A stretch of DNA of 64,000 nucleotides from Arthrobacter sp. StoSoilB5 (GTDB taxonomy: Bacteria; Actinomycetota; Actinomycetes; Actinomycetales; Micrococcaceae), in NCBI RefSeq assembly GCF_019977235.1, contig NZ_AP024646.1, positions 310,001-374,000 on the forward strand, read 5' to 3'. Of this stretch, positions 8,071-16,010 are shown in pieces (position 1 is the stretch's first letter; each line of letters starts with the position of its first letter). Position numbers and translations under genes: made by a program. Below the pieces are notes generated by a model. That model was not told the origin of the DNA. It saw only the letters and a list, made by a program, of their open reading frames with translations, and ran no database searches.

Positions 8071-9177
8071 ATGGCTCAAGAAACGGGCTCTTTTCCACCG
8101 AGCGGCGGTGCTGACCACCCATCAGCCGAGGGCGTCGAGGCGTCCCCGTCCGCCCAGGACATGACGATGCGCGAACAGGTGATGGACATCATCGATGCCA
8201 TCCTCTCTGATTCGGATCCCAAGAGTGAAGGGGCCAGGAACAGTCTTCGCCGGCTGGTGGAAGCCCGTCCAGAGGATCCCGAGGGGGCGTTGCTGGAGCA
8301 TCTGCTGGAAACCCGGAAGACGTCGGCATCAGAGCCCGCCGTTGCAGCGCAACGCGAGTCCTCGAGCGTCCACCTTGAGTCCTCGGACGCAGCGCGCACG
8401 GTGACGGTTCCCGTCAGCCAAGACGTTCGCGAAGACATCCAGGCGATCCTCGCGGACAAGCTTCTGCTCACGGCTTTCCAGCCCGTCCACGCCCTGCCCG
8501 ATGGAAACGTGGTGGGCGTTGAGGCACTCACCCGGTTTGTCGGTGAGGACGGAGCGGGCGCGGACGTATGGTTCCGCGAGGCAGCGGAAGCGGGCCTGGG
8601 GACCGAACTGGAGATCGCTGCCCTTCACTGCGCGTTGACTGCGGCCAAAGATGTTCCCAACGACATGTACGTGGCGTTGAACCTCACTCCCGCGACGTCC
8701 CGCGACCCAAGGGTGCGGAACCTGCTCGCTGCTGCGTCACTGGCACCTGAACGGATCATCGTCGAACTGACCGGCAGCTTGGAAGCACTTGAAGGCCAAA
8801 CGCGCGACGACGGACTTGGCCAGCTGCGCTCGCTGGGCCTGCGTGTCGCCGTCAGCGCTTCCGGGGCAGGCTTCGTTTCCATGGACCGGTTAAGCGAGTT
8901 GAGCCCGGACATCATCAAACTTGACCGCCATCTGATTGAAGGAATTGAGGGCAGCGAGGGGCAGCGGATCCGGGCCAGGGCAGTGGTGGAGCTAGCCCGC
9001 GAGGTTGGCGCTGCGGTGGTTGCGGAAGGCATCGAAACCCCAGCGGAACTCAAGGAAGTAACGGCACTGAAAGTCACCGCGGCCCAGGGGTATCTGCTCG
9101 GACGCCCCTCCGTTCACCCCTTGGACTGGTCCGCCTGGAGCATTCGCGCTCAAGCGGAAGCCCAACCCACGGGCTAG
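8071..9177 (+). CDS. Degenerate EAL-domain protein
   Basis: A 368-residue cytosolic protein: a disordered acidic N-terminus (1-120) and an EAL fold (about 125-350). E151-A152-L153, N204 and E232 are in place, as are AEGIET (318-323) and QGYLLGRP (339-346). However, the DDFG metal-binding motif reads SASG (262-265), so both aspartates are lost. Cyclic-di-GMP hydrolysis is therefore unlikely and a binding or scaffold role is more plausible. No GGDEF domain is attached. The ATG at 8071 follows AAAGGAAT; the longer frame starting at 7909 has no such signal. The gene ends 3 bp from the convergent SGNH hydrolase. Confidence 0.85.
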   Translation: MAQETGSFPPSGGADHPSAEGVEASPSAQDMTMREQVMDIIDAILSDSDPKSEGARNSLRRLVEARPEDPEGALLEHLLETRKTSASEPAVAAQRESSSVHLESSDAARTVTVPVSQDVREDIQAILADKLLLTAFQPVHALPDGNVVGVEALTRFVGEDGAGADVWFREAAEAGLGTELEIAALHCALTAAKDVPNDMYVALNLTPATSRDPRVRNLLAAASLAPERIIVELTGSLEALEGQTRDDGLGQLRSLGLRVAVSASGAGFVSMDRLSELSPDIIKLDRHLIEGIEGSEGQRIRARAVVELAREVGAAVVAEGIETPAELKEVTALKVTAAQGYLLGRPSVHPLDWSAWSIRAQAEAQPTG

Positions 9178-9180
9178 TTC

Positions 9181-10065
9181 CTAGGGTTCTGCGTCGTCGT
9201 GTGGGTTGGTTCCCACGTACGTCCCCGGCGGCATCCCAGCGCCGAAAACAGGTCCGGGATCCGGGCGCTTGGGGTGTCGGTTGTCTTCGGCCAGCCGCTG
9301 CGTGAGACGCCGAAGAACCCATGGCACCAAATGCTCCCGCGCCCACACGATGTCGTCCGTCCTCGCCTCCCGCCAAGTGCGGGGAGGCAGGGCTTTGGGA
9401 ATCATTGGCTCCAGGGTGTGCGGGACGTTGAGCGTATCCAGCACCATCATGGCGATAGTGTGCTGGCCCAGTGGGGAGAAATGAAGCCGGTCCGGGTCCC
9501 ACATCTGGGGGTTGGTGAGCTGGCGCAGCGCCCAGAGGTCGGCGATCACGGCGTCGTGGCGGGCAGCGATGATGCGCATGTTTTCGTTGAAGATGGCTAC
9601 TTTGCCACGCGTATGTCCGAGCACCGGGGTTGCGCCCCAGTCCGGGCCCGCAAAAAGCAGTATGGTTGCGCCGGTGGCGGCCAGAATTTTCACGCCGGCG
9701 TCAAGTTCAAGGGCAAGCTTGTCGGGATCGCTCCTGTGGAAGAGAAGGTCGTTTCCCCCGGCATTGAGCGTGATCAGATCCGGCTGCAGGCCTAGGGCGG
9801 GGCCCACTTGCTCCTCCAGGATCTCGTGGAGCAGCCGTCCGCGTACTGCGAGGTTCGCATAGGCGAAGTCATGGTGCCCCGCGCTCAATTCTTCCGCAAC
9901 CCTGTCAGCCCAGCCCCTCAGGCCGCCCGGGCTGCCGGGCTCCGGATCGCCTACCCCTTCGGTGAAAGAATCACCCAGGGCCACGTAGCGACTCCACGGG
10001 TGCAGGCGGGTCCCGAATGCGGCAGGACCACCCTGCGCCGGGAGATCGGCGCTGGTGGCGTTCAT
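9181..10065 (-). CDS. SGNH/GDSL-family hydrolase
   Basis: A 294-residue esterase-type protein. Block I is VALGDSFTEG (Ser nucleophile), block II contains NLAVRG, block III NAGGND and block V DRLHFSPLGQH with the Asp and His of the triad. There is no signal peptide, so it is probably cytosolic. The C-terminal 60 residues are Pro-rich. Two starts are possible: ATG 10065 (chosen) and ATG 10101, twelve codons upstream. A perfect 8-bp inverted repeat lies in the promoter region at 10113-10137. The substrate is unknown; it may be an acyl ester or carbohydrate ester. Confidence 0.85.
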   Translation of the reverse strand: MNATSADLPAQGGPAAFGTRLHPWSRYVALGDSFTEGVGDPEPGSPGGLRGWADRVAEELSAGHHDFAYANLAVRGRLLHEILEEQVGPALGLQPDLITLNAGGNDLLFHRSDPDKLALELDAGVKILAATGATILLFAGPDWGATPVLGHTRGKVAIFNENMRIIAARHDAVIADLWALRQLTNPQMWDPDRLHFSPLGQHTIAMMVLDTLNVPHTLEPMIPKALPPRTWREARTDDIVWAREHLVPWVLRRLTQRLAEDNRHPKRPDPGPVFGAGMPPGTYVGTNPHDDAEP

Positions 10066-10112
10066 CCACCCATACTGCGCTCTCCCAAGGCGCAACGCCA
10101 TGGGTTGTGTGC

Positions 10113-10137
10113 ATTGGTAATAAGTATCCTTACCAAT
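10113..10137. promoter_or_regulatory. Palindromic operator candidate upstream of the SGNH hydrolase
   Basis: ATTGGTAA (10113-10120) and TTACCAAT (10130-10137) form a perfect 8-bp inverted repeat with a 9-nt AT-rich spacer. It is the most AT-rich spot nearby and overlaps possible -10 sequences for the minus-strand gene. The cognate regulator is not known; the wHTH protein just upstream (10234-10695) and the GntR at 10832-11542 are candidates. Confidence 0.55.
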
Positions 10138-10233
10138 ACTGCGGGAGGAATCCCACAAAACGACGCGGGCGAACGACGGCGGCCCGCACCAGAGGCGCGC
10201 ATCCCTCGGATGGTGCGTACCGCCGTCGTTGGG

Positions 10234-10695
10234 TCAGAACCGGATGTGGACTGCGAAGCTGTCCTCCAGATGGCCTGTAAGGCGTGACGCGGCACTGCGG
10301 GCCGCTGTTGGGATATCGACGAAGCTCCGGGCGGTGGTGGTGAGTCCGGGGAAGTCGTCGAATGCCAATGTCAGCCGGCCATCAGCAGCGTGCTGGATGT
10401 GCACGGTGATGACCGTTTTTGGTGTTTCGGCCGGAAGGCCGGCCGTGGTGAGCGAGTAGTAGGGTGTGGTTCTCCCGCGGATGTCGGCAGGGACGTTGGC
10501 CCGGATGGATCCTTCTTCCTCAAGTTCGGAGAGGCGTGCCTTGACGGTGTCCTTGCAGGCTGTGACGCCGTCGGTGATATCCGAAACCTTGCTTGCGCCG
10601 TTGCGAGCGAGGTAATTGAGGATTTGGGTCCTGGTGAGTTGGGTCCGGGTCTTGTTGGTGGTTCGGGTGGGGGCGTTGATGGAAGTCGTTGTCAT
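10234..10695 (-). CDS. Small winged-helix protein with a HicB-like tail
   Basis: A 153-residue protein. After a Thr/Asn-rich N-terminus (1-20) comes a winged helix (about 20-80: LTRTQILNYLARNG, then KARLSELEEEG). The C-terminal 60 residues, with LTLAFDDFPGLTTTA followed by an Ala-rich helix, resemble the fold of HicB-type antitoxins. I see no HicA partner. The ATG at 10695 is chosen because the longer frame to 10881 is compositionally unlike protein and overlaps the next gene. It may regulate the palindrome upstream of the SGNH hydrolase. The function is not known. Confidence 0.6.
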   Translation of the reverse strand: MTTTSINAPTRTTNKTRTQLTRTQILNYLARNGASKVSDITDGVTACKDTVKARLSELEEEGSIRANVPADIRGRTTPYYSLTTAGLPAETPKTVITVHIQHAADGRLTLAFDDFPGLTTTARSFVDIPTAARSAASRLTGHLEDSFAVHIRF

Positions 10696-10831
10696 GGCCG
10701 TGTCCAAGGGGTCGACTTTTGAGTCATCATTTCCTATGGTCGGGCACCCCGCGGGGCGCAATGAGACGTTTCGGATTCGTCGTTGAACCCGTTCGAATGG
10801 TGTGGTGGGCCGTGTTGTTCGATCCGGGGCT

Positions 10832-11542
10832 TTAGGGCGCCGGAACCGGCAGGACAGCCCCAAGCGATCCTTCGACGCCATGAAGGTGCCGCATCATGGC
10901 GATCCCTGCATCCTCCGCTGAGCCTTTTTCGATGGCGTCGAAAATGGCCGCGTGCTCAAGTCCGGATTCCTTCCTCCGGTCCACCATCTGGTTCAAGGTG
11001 CTGGACTGGTTGGCCATGGCCTCATCGATATCAGAGAGCATCGATGCGAAGACGCCATTGCCGCTGCTCCGGGCGATGATCGCGTGGAACTCGGAATTGA
11101 GGATGACCCACTGTTCCAGGTCTTCTTCTTCATCCATGGCCCGTAGGATTTCCCGGAGTGATTCAACATCCTGCTGGCTGCGGTGTTCCGCGGCCAAGCT
11201 GGCAGCCGGCACTTCAATGTGAGGCCGTGCTTGCAGGAGTTCACGCGCCGAGTACTTGCCCAGTTTCAGGTCCTGGCCAACTTTGTCGGCGATGACGAAT
11301 GTGCCTTTGCCCGTCCGGGTTACGGTCAGGCCCAAGGCGTTTGAAGACTTCAAGGCTTCGCGGACCATCGTCCTGCTGACGCCGAACTGCTGCGCCAACG
11401 TGGCTTCCGAATCCAAGCGTGAACCTACTGGAAGGCTGCCGTCTTCAATGGCAGCACGCAGAGTGGCAAGCACTGCCTCGGCGGCACCGACCCTTACGAC
11501 TTTGGTTTGTCCAGCAGTCCAGCTGTCCAACAGGCTGATCAT
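10832..11542 (-). CDS. GntR family regulator (FadR/FCD type)
   Basis: A 236-residue transcription factor. The winged helix (about 20-85) has LPVGSRLDSEATLAQQFGVSRTMVREAL-type spacing, typical of GntR. The C-terminal FCD domain (about 95-225) contains the His residues of a metal and ligand site (FHAII, RHLHG). FCD regulators usually sense carboxylates. Its target is unclear: neighbours are a small wHTH gene and a lipoprotein. The ATG at 11542 has no clear ribosome site. Confidence 0.88.
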   Translation of the reverse strand: MISLLDSWTAGQTKVVRVGAAEAVLATLRAAIEDGSLPVGSRLDSEATLAQQFGVSRTMVREALKSSNALGLTVTRTGKGTFVIADKVGQDLKLGKYSARELLQARPHIEVPAASLAAEHRSQQDVESLREILRAMDEEEDLEQWVILNSEFHAIIARSSGNGVFASMLSDIDEAMANQSSTLNQMVDRRKESGLEHAAIFDAIEKGSAEDAGIAMMRHLHGVEGSLGAVLPVPAP

Positions 11543-11605
11543 GGAATGAATATGGCATGGCTCACAGAGTGGGGCAAGTTGTTACGCCGGGAGTTGCGCT
11601 GAAAG

Positions 11606-12337
11606 CTAGGGCAGCTTCACAAAGCTGCCAAGGGTTTCCCAAGTTTGCGTCTCGTTGTTGAGTGCCTTTGTCCCGGCGCCGGAGCCTTTGGTCTCCCGAA
11701 GGCCATACTGATATCCGGTTATGGAATATTCGACGAGGGTTCCATCCTCTGAAGACTGCGGCAAGAGGAGTGCTGTGTATTCTTTGCCCACTTCAACGTC
11801 GATGTCGTCTGTGGCCCTCGCTTCTACGTATTTTGTACCACTGGGCTTCCCGCCGTTGTTTAGGCTAAGGATCTTGTCCTTCTGCGCCTGATTGAGGCTA
11901 TTCCAGTAGTCATCGTAGGTTACGATTCCGCCAGCCCGTGAATAGCTGACTCGTGCGCCGGGCGTGATATCACCCTTGTAAACTTCGCGGATTGTCATCC
12001 TGCCAAAAGTCTGCGGGAAAACATTTTGTTTGGAAACCGGACTGAATGTGCGCCCGCCATCGATGGACTCGATATACACTCGCGCGACAACCGGATACTT
12101 GTTGTATCCGTAAAATGGGTCCCCTGAATTCCAAAGAAAATCAACGTCCATCCCGTCCTCTTGAATTTGGTCCTGGGGGACGTTGGCGTATGAATCATTG
12201 GACGGTGCTGATTCGGTCGCTACGGACTGTTGGCTTGACTCCGGTTCGCCAAGCTTGGGCGCTTCAGATGCGCAAGAGCTGAGCCCGGCCATTAGTGCCA
12301 GTGCCGCAAATATGAATTGTGGTCTGAGTGTGCTCAT
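11606..12337 (-). CDS. Hypothetical lipoprotein
   Basis: A 243-residue secreted lipoprotein with a signal peptide ending in the lipobox LSSC (Cys at about residue 22), followed by a Ser/Glu-rich linker and a globular domain of unknown family. Base composition is visibly more AT-rich than the neighbours, which may mean recent acquisition. GGGGGA stands about 11 nt before the chosen ATG at 12337; a longer frame begins 30 bp upstream. TATACT upstream may belong to its promoter. No function can be assigned. Confidence 0.75.
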   Translation of the reverse strand: MSTLRPQFIFAALALMAGLSSCASEAPKLGEPESSQQSVATESAPSNDSYANVPQDQIQEDGMDVDFLWNSGDPFYGYNKYPVVARVYIESIDGGRTFSPVSKQNVFPQTFGRMTIREVYKGDITPGARVSYSRAGGIVTYDDYWNSLNQAQKDKILSLNNGGKPSGTKYVEARATDDIDVEVGKEYTALLLPQSSEDGTLVEYSITGYQYGLRETKGSGAGTKALNNETQTWETLGSFVKLP

Positions 12338-12448
12338 CCGGCAGCAATTCCCCCTTTGACTAACCAAGTATATGCGTTTAGTGTCAAGGGCTGCCGTGGT
12401 TGTGTCAATAGTCGGAAGGGTCCCCGATTGACATTGGCAAGGGCGTTA

Positions 12449-12465
12449 GCTGCCAATTTGGCAGC
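12449..12465. terminator. Short perfect inverted repeat downstream of the XRE gene
   Basis: GCTGCCAA and TTGGCAGC flank a single T. It lies 50 bp past the stop of the minus-strand XRE gene, in the 178-bp gap before the lipoprotein gene. No T tract follows on the minus strand, so it could be a protein site instead of a terminator. Confidence 0.35.
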
Positions 12466-12515
12466 GGAAAATATTTAATGGAAATGTGCGACACGTTTTG
12501 GTGCTAACGCGCACG

Positions 12516-13349
12516 CTAATTCCCGTTCCCCATCAGCCGCTGCATCTGTTCGCCTGCGTCGCTGCCGGGCGCCGGTGTATAGACCACGATGTGGAGATCC
12601 GGCCTGTCAGATGGTGAAACCTGATGGTGCTCCAGCTGCAGAACACCCACGGCTGGGTGGTGGAAAAGCCGCTCGCGGGATTCGAAGCCGAGGATGTCGT
12701 AGCGGTCCCAGCTTTCCTGGAATTCCGGGCTGGCTTGCCTAAGCCGTTCAACTTGGAACTCAACATCGGGATCGCCGAGTCGCTGACCGGTCTCGGCCCT
12801 GAACTCGGCCAGGAACCGTTTGCTGGTCACGTCCCAATCGGGGAGCAGGTCACGGACATAGGGGTCTGTGAAGACAAGCCACAACAGGTTCCTGTCCGAG
12901 GCGTCGAAGGTTCCGATGTTGGGGTACAGGGCCTCGTAGGCCCTGTTCCAGCCCGCAACTCCCCAGTCCGGTGACAGTGCATATGCCGGGTTGGGATCCA
13001 AGGCGTCCAGGAGCCGTTGCACATGTGGGGGCACGTCAGCTGCCACTGGTCCCTTTGGCATTGCGGACGAATAGCCGCCTAAAGACAGAACGTAGCCCAG
13101 CCCTGTGTCGGATAAATGCAGCGTGCGGGCTACGGCTTCCAGTACCTGCCGCGACGGGCTGATATCCCGGCCCTGTTCCAGCCACGTGTACCACGTGACG
13201 CTGACTCCGGAGAGGAACGCGATCTCTTCCCGGCGGAGGCCCCGCTCCCGGCTTCGGCCCACTGGAGGAAGACCATAGTCCGACCTCAGGGCTTGGTTCC
13301 GGCGCGTCCTCAGGAAGAGTCCCAGTTCCTTTCGCCTCTCGTCTTTCAT
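12516..13349 (-). CDS. XRE-family regulator with MmyB-like ligand-binding domain
   Basis: A 277-residue regulator. The HTH is at about residues 30-90 (REEIAFLSGVSVTWYTWLEQGRD split over the HTH) and is followed by the MmyB-like domain, with WN.AYEALYP and RNLLWLVFTDP. The combination is widespread in actinobacteria and often sits next to the gene it controls. GGAGGA precedes the ATG. It is divergent from ilvD with 86 bp between starts, but a role in isoleucine/valine synthesis is not implied by the family. The ligand may be a fatty acid. Confidence 0.88.
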   Translation of the reverse strand: MKDERRKELGLFLRTRRNQALRSDYGLPPVGRSRERGLRREEIAFLSGVSVTWYTWLEQGRDISPSRQVLEAVARTLHLSDTGLGYVLSLGGYSSAMPKGPVAADVPPHVQRLLDALDPNPAYALSPDWGVAGWNRAYEALYPNIGTFDASDRNLLWLVFTDPYVRDLLPDWDVTSKRFLAEFRAETGQRLGDPDVEFQVERLRQASPEFQESWDRYDILGFESRERLFHHPAVGVLQLEHHQVSPSDRPDLHIVVYTPAPGSDAGEQMQRLMGNGN

Positions 13350-13379
13350 TCCTCCAACACTATTACTCTGGTACTTTCA

Positions 13380-13389
13380 CTACTAGTAG
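13380..13389. promoter_or_regulatory. Palindrome CTACTAGTAG between XRE gene and ilvD
   Basis: A perfect 10-bp palindrome centred in the 86-bp divergent gap, close to TAATAG on the minus strand (a possible -10 box for the regulator). It may be the operator of the XRE/MmyB protein. Confidence 0.35.
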
Positions 13390-13435
13390 CAGCACCGTCT
13401 TCCACCTGTTGTAAGAAATCAGCAGGATGGTATCC

Positions 13436-15298
13436 ATGCCTGCACTTCGCTCCAGAACAGTCACCCACGGCCGCAACATGGCCGGCGCCCGCGCACTGCT
13501 GCGCGCCTCCGGCGTCGCCAACACGGACATCGGTAAGCCGATCATCGCCGTCGCCAACAGTTTCACCGAGTTCGTTCCCGGGCACACCCACCTTGCTCCC
13601 GTGGGCCGGATCGTCTCCGACGCGATTCTCGCCGCCGGCGCAGTGCCGCGCGAATTCAACACCATCGCCGTGGACGACGGCATCGCCATGGGCCACTCCG
13701 GAATGCTGTACTCCCTGCCGTCCCGCGACCTGATCGCGGACTCCGTTGAGTACATGGTCAACGCCCACTGCGCCGACGCACTGGTCTGCATCTCCAACTG
13801 CGACAAGATCACCCCGGGCATGCTCATGGCTGCCCTGCGCCTGAACATCCCTGTGGTGTTTGTTTCCGGCGGTCCCATGGAGGCCGGCCGCGTGACGCTG
13901 ACAGACGGGTCCGTGCGCTCCCTGGACCTGGTGAACGCGATTGCCGACGCCGTGGACGAGTCCATCTCCGATGAAGACATCAACCTCATCGAAGAGAACG
14001 CCTGCCCCACCTGCGGTTCCTGCTCGGGCATGTTCACCGCCAACTCCATGAACTGCCTCGCCGAGGCCATCGGCTTGGCCCTGCCCGGCAACGGCTCCGT
14101 CCTCGCGACCCACACGGCCCGCAAGGCGCTGTACGAGAAGGCCGGCGCCACAATCGTCGAACTCGTGAAACGCTATTACGACGGCGACGACGACTCCGTG
14201 CTGCCACGCTCCATCGCCACCGCCAAGGCCTTTGACAATGCCATGGCCCTGGACATCTCCATGGGCGGCTCCACCAACACGATTCTGCACCTGCTGGCCG
14301 CGGCCCAGGAGGCGGGCGTGGACTACGGCCTGGCCGAGATGGACGCCAAGTCCCGCCAGGTGCCCTGCCTGGCCAAGGTGGCCCCGAACGTCGCCGGCGA
14401 CAAGACCTATTACATGGAAGATGTCCACCGCGCCGGCGGCATCCCTGCGCTGCTGGGCGAGTTGAACCGCGGCGGCCTCCTGCACAAGGACGTCCACTCC
14501 GTCCACTCCGCCGACTTGGACGGCTGGTTGGACGACTGGGACATCCGCGGCGGCAAGGCCACCGAGGAGGCGCAGGCGCTGTGGCACGCGGCTCCCGGTG
14601 GCGTCCGCTCCTCCACCGCGTTCTCGCAATCAAACCAGTGGACCTCCCTGGACACCGACGCTGAGGGCGGCTGCATCCGTTCCGTGGAGCACGCCTACTC
14701 CAAGGACGGCGGCCTGGCTGTGCTGCGCGGCAACGTCGCAGTGGACGGCGCCGTGGTGAAGACCGCAGGTGTGGACGAGTCCATCTGGACCTTCGAGGGC
14801 CCGGCAGTTGTGTGCGAGTCGCAGGACGAAGCCGTGGAAATGATCCTGAATAAAACCATCAAGGAAGGCGACGTGGTGGTCATCCGCTACGAAGGCCCCA
14901 GAGGCGGTCCGGGCATGCAGGAAATGCTCTACCCGACGTCGTTCCTCAAGGGCCGCGGCCTGGGCAAGAAATGCGCCCTCATCACGGACGGCCGCTTCTC
15001 CGGCGGCACCTCCGGCTTGTCGATCGGGCACATTTCCCCTGAGGCTGCCTCCGGCGGTGCCATCGCCCTGGTTGAGAACGGTGACATCATCAGCATCGAC
15101 ATCACGACGCGCTCCCTCCAGTTGCAGGTATCCGACGAAATCCTCGCCGAACGCCGCGAAAAACTCGAAGTCAACGGCGGCTACAAGCCCAAGAACCGTG
15201 ACCGCCAGGTGTCTCCCGCGCTTCGCGCCTACGCAGCCATGGCACTCTCCGCTGACAAGGGCGCCGTCCGGGACGTCTCGTTGGTGGAAAACCTCTAA
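13436..15298 (+). CDS. ilvD: Dihydroxy-acid dehydratase
   Basis: A 620-residue Fe-S enzyme converting dihydroxy-acids to 2-keto acids in isoleucine and valine synthesis. The N-terminus [20 protein letters not shown] matches the family start, so the ATG at 13436 is chosen over 13427. AGCAGGA lies at suitable distance. Cluster ligands are in [11 protein letters not shown] and [12 protein letters not shown]. Full length for the family. The other ilv genes are not in the window. A long minus-strand open frame across it is an antisense shadow. Confidence 0.97.
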   Translation: MPALRSRTVTHGRNMAGARALLRASGVANTDIGKPIIAVANSFTEFVPGHTHLAPVGRIVSDAILAAGAVPREFNTIAVDDGIAMGHSGMLYSLPSRDLIADSVEYMVNAHCADALVCISNCDKITPGMLMAALRLNIPVVFVSGGPMEAGRVTLTDGSVRSLDLVNAIADAVDESISDEDINLIEENACPTCGSCSGMFTANSMNCLAEAIGLALPGNGSVLATHTARKALYEKAGATIVELVKRYYDGDDDSVLPRSIATAKAFDNAMALDISMGGSTNTILHLLAAAQEAGVDYGLAEMDAKSRQVPCLAKVAPNVAGDKTYYMEDVHRAGGIPALLGELNRGGLLHKDVHSVHSADLDGWLDDWDIRGGKATEEAQALWHAAPGGVRSSTAFSQSNQWTSLDTDAEGGCIRSVEHAYSKDGGLAVLRGNVAVDGAVVKTAGVDESIWTFEGPAVVCESQDEAVEMILNKTIKEGDVVVIRYEGPRGGPGMQEMLYPTSFLKGRGLGKKCALITDGRFSGGTSGLSIGHISPEAASGGAIALVENGDIISIDITTRSLQLQVSDEILAERREKLEVNGGYKPKNRDRQVSPALRAYAAMALSADKGAVRDVSLVENL

Positions 15299-15305
15299 GC
15301 GCCGG

Positions 15306-15542
15306 CTACGACTGTTCGGGCGCTTCTTCGTTGGCGATTGCCTCGATCCAATCGATGGCGTCGTCGGGCAGCTGCAGCCCCGGACTTTCCTCTTCGGCAA
15401 CCCACCATGAATCGGCTGCATCTGGTCCGCCGGCCCCCGCGATCTCGGCAACGATTTCCGGGGGCACGGTGTCGCCGTTGTTGTTTATCAACCATTCCCG
15501 GGTTGAAGGATTCAACTGCGGCCACCACTGCTCGATGCTCAT
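15306..15542 (-). CDS. Small acidic protein, unknown function
   Basis: A 78-residue Trp-rich acidic protein (STREWLINNNGD, DSWWVAEEES) without a recognised domain or membrane segment. It lies 7 bp from the convergent ilvD stop. The start region is embedded in a 20-bp tandem repeat that also creates a 13-codon upstream frame (15580 to 15539) ending in ATGA on its start codon. Composition looks like real protein. Function unknown. Confidence 0.6.
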   Translation of the reverse strand: MSIEQWWPQLNPSTREWLINNNGDTVPPEIVAEIAGAGGPDAADSWWVAEEESPGLQLPDDAIDWIEAIANEEAPEQS

Positions 15543-15588
15543 TGAAACAGCTCGATGTTCATTGAAACTTCTCGGCTCATTGAATCAG
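15531..15588. repeat. Tandem repeat, about three 20-bp units
   Basis: Units at 15531-15550, 15551-15570 and 15571-15588 share CTCG...TCATTGAAAC; the first two differ at 3 positions and the third is shorter and less conserved. They cover the start codon and upstream region of the minus-strand 78-residue gene, so each unit supplies an ATG on that strand. Confidence 0.8.
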
Positions 15589-15675
15589 TCTGCGCCCGCG
15601 GAGTCGGTTTTGTCCCTCAGCACATCCAATCAGAAGCAGCATCCTTAAACCGCGTCAAATTCCTCCCGCCGGGTA

Positions 15676-15701
15676 CTATCGTCAATTGTTGACAATTGCT
15701 A
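15676..15701. promoter_or_regulatory. Operator candidate a (ATTGTTGACAAT) and -10 of the 15770 gene
   Basis: ATTGTTGACAAT lies at 15685-15696, extended to CAATTG...CAATTG at 15683-15698. The whole 26 bp at 15676-15701 match 18677-18702 with one difference. TACGCT directly follows (from 15700) and could be a -10 box. See the regulon finding. Confidence 0.65.
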
Positions 15702-15769
15702 CGCTTAGTTCATTACCTGAAACCCGGGTCAGGCATCCGCCGAAACCCCCCTTGCGTGAAGGACCTCCC

Positions 15770-16006
15770 ATGAAGAAGCGACGCCCGGCAAGCCTGTCCT
15801 CTGAGCTCGTTGAAACATCACGCACCGGGCACCATTGCCCGAAGACCGGCTGGTGGTCAGTCGCGGGTGATCCCAGGGGAATGCGTCTTATTACCAAGGG
15901 CGAAGTAATGCCTGCCCTGCACGGTACGCCAGCCCTCTGGATCATGCGTGGAACAGTCGGTAGCCAGGGCGCCCACCCTGCGGCCGGCTTGATGACAACT
16001 TCGTAA
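15770..16006 (+). CDS. Small CPxTGWW-motif protein
   Basis: A 78-residue protein with a basic N-terminus (MKKRRPAS) and a compact domain: HHCPKTGWW (about residues 21-29), then ITKGEVMP and WIMRG. Similar short CPxTGxW domains with a KGExxP strand occur widely as stand-alone small proteins of unknown role; I do not know a function. GAAGGA precedes the ATG. The gene lies 73 bp after operator candidate a, so it is probably a distant member of the GntR regulon. It ends 4 bp from the convergent glycosidase. Confidence 0.65.
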   Translation: MKKRRPASLSSELVETSRTGHHCPKTGWWSVAGDPRGMRLITKGEVMPALHGTPALWIMRGTVGSQGAHPAAGLMTTS

Positions 16007-16010
16007 GCAC

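Noticed and set aside
13346..14629. 427-codon minus-strand frame opposite ilvD
   Set aside because: Val/Gly/His-rich composition and exact overlap with conserved ilvD show that it is an antisense shadow.
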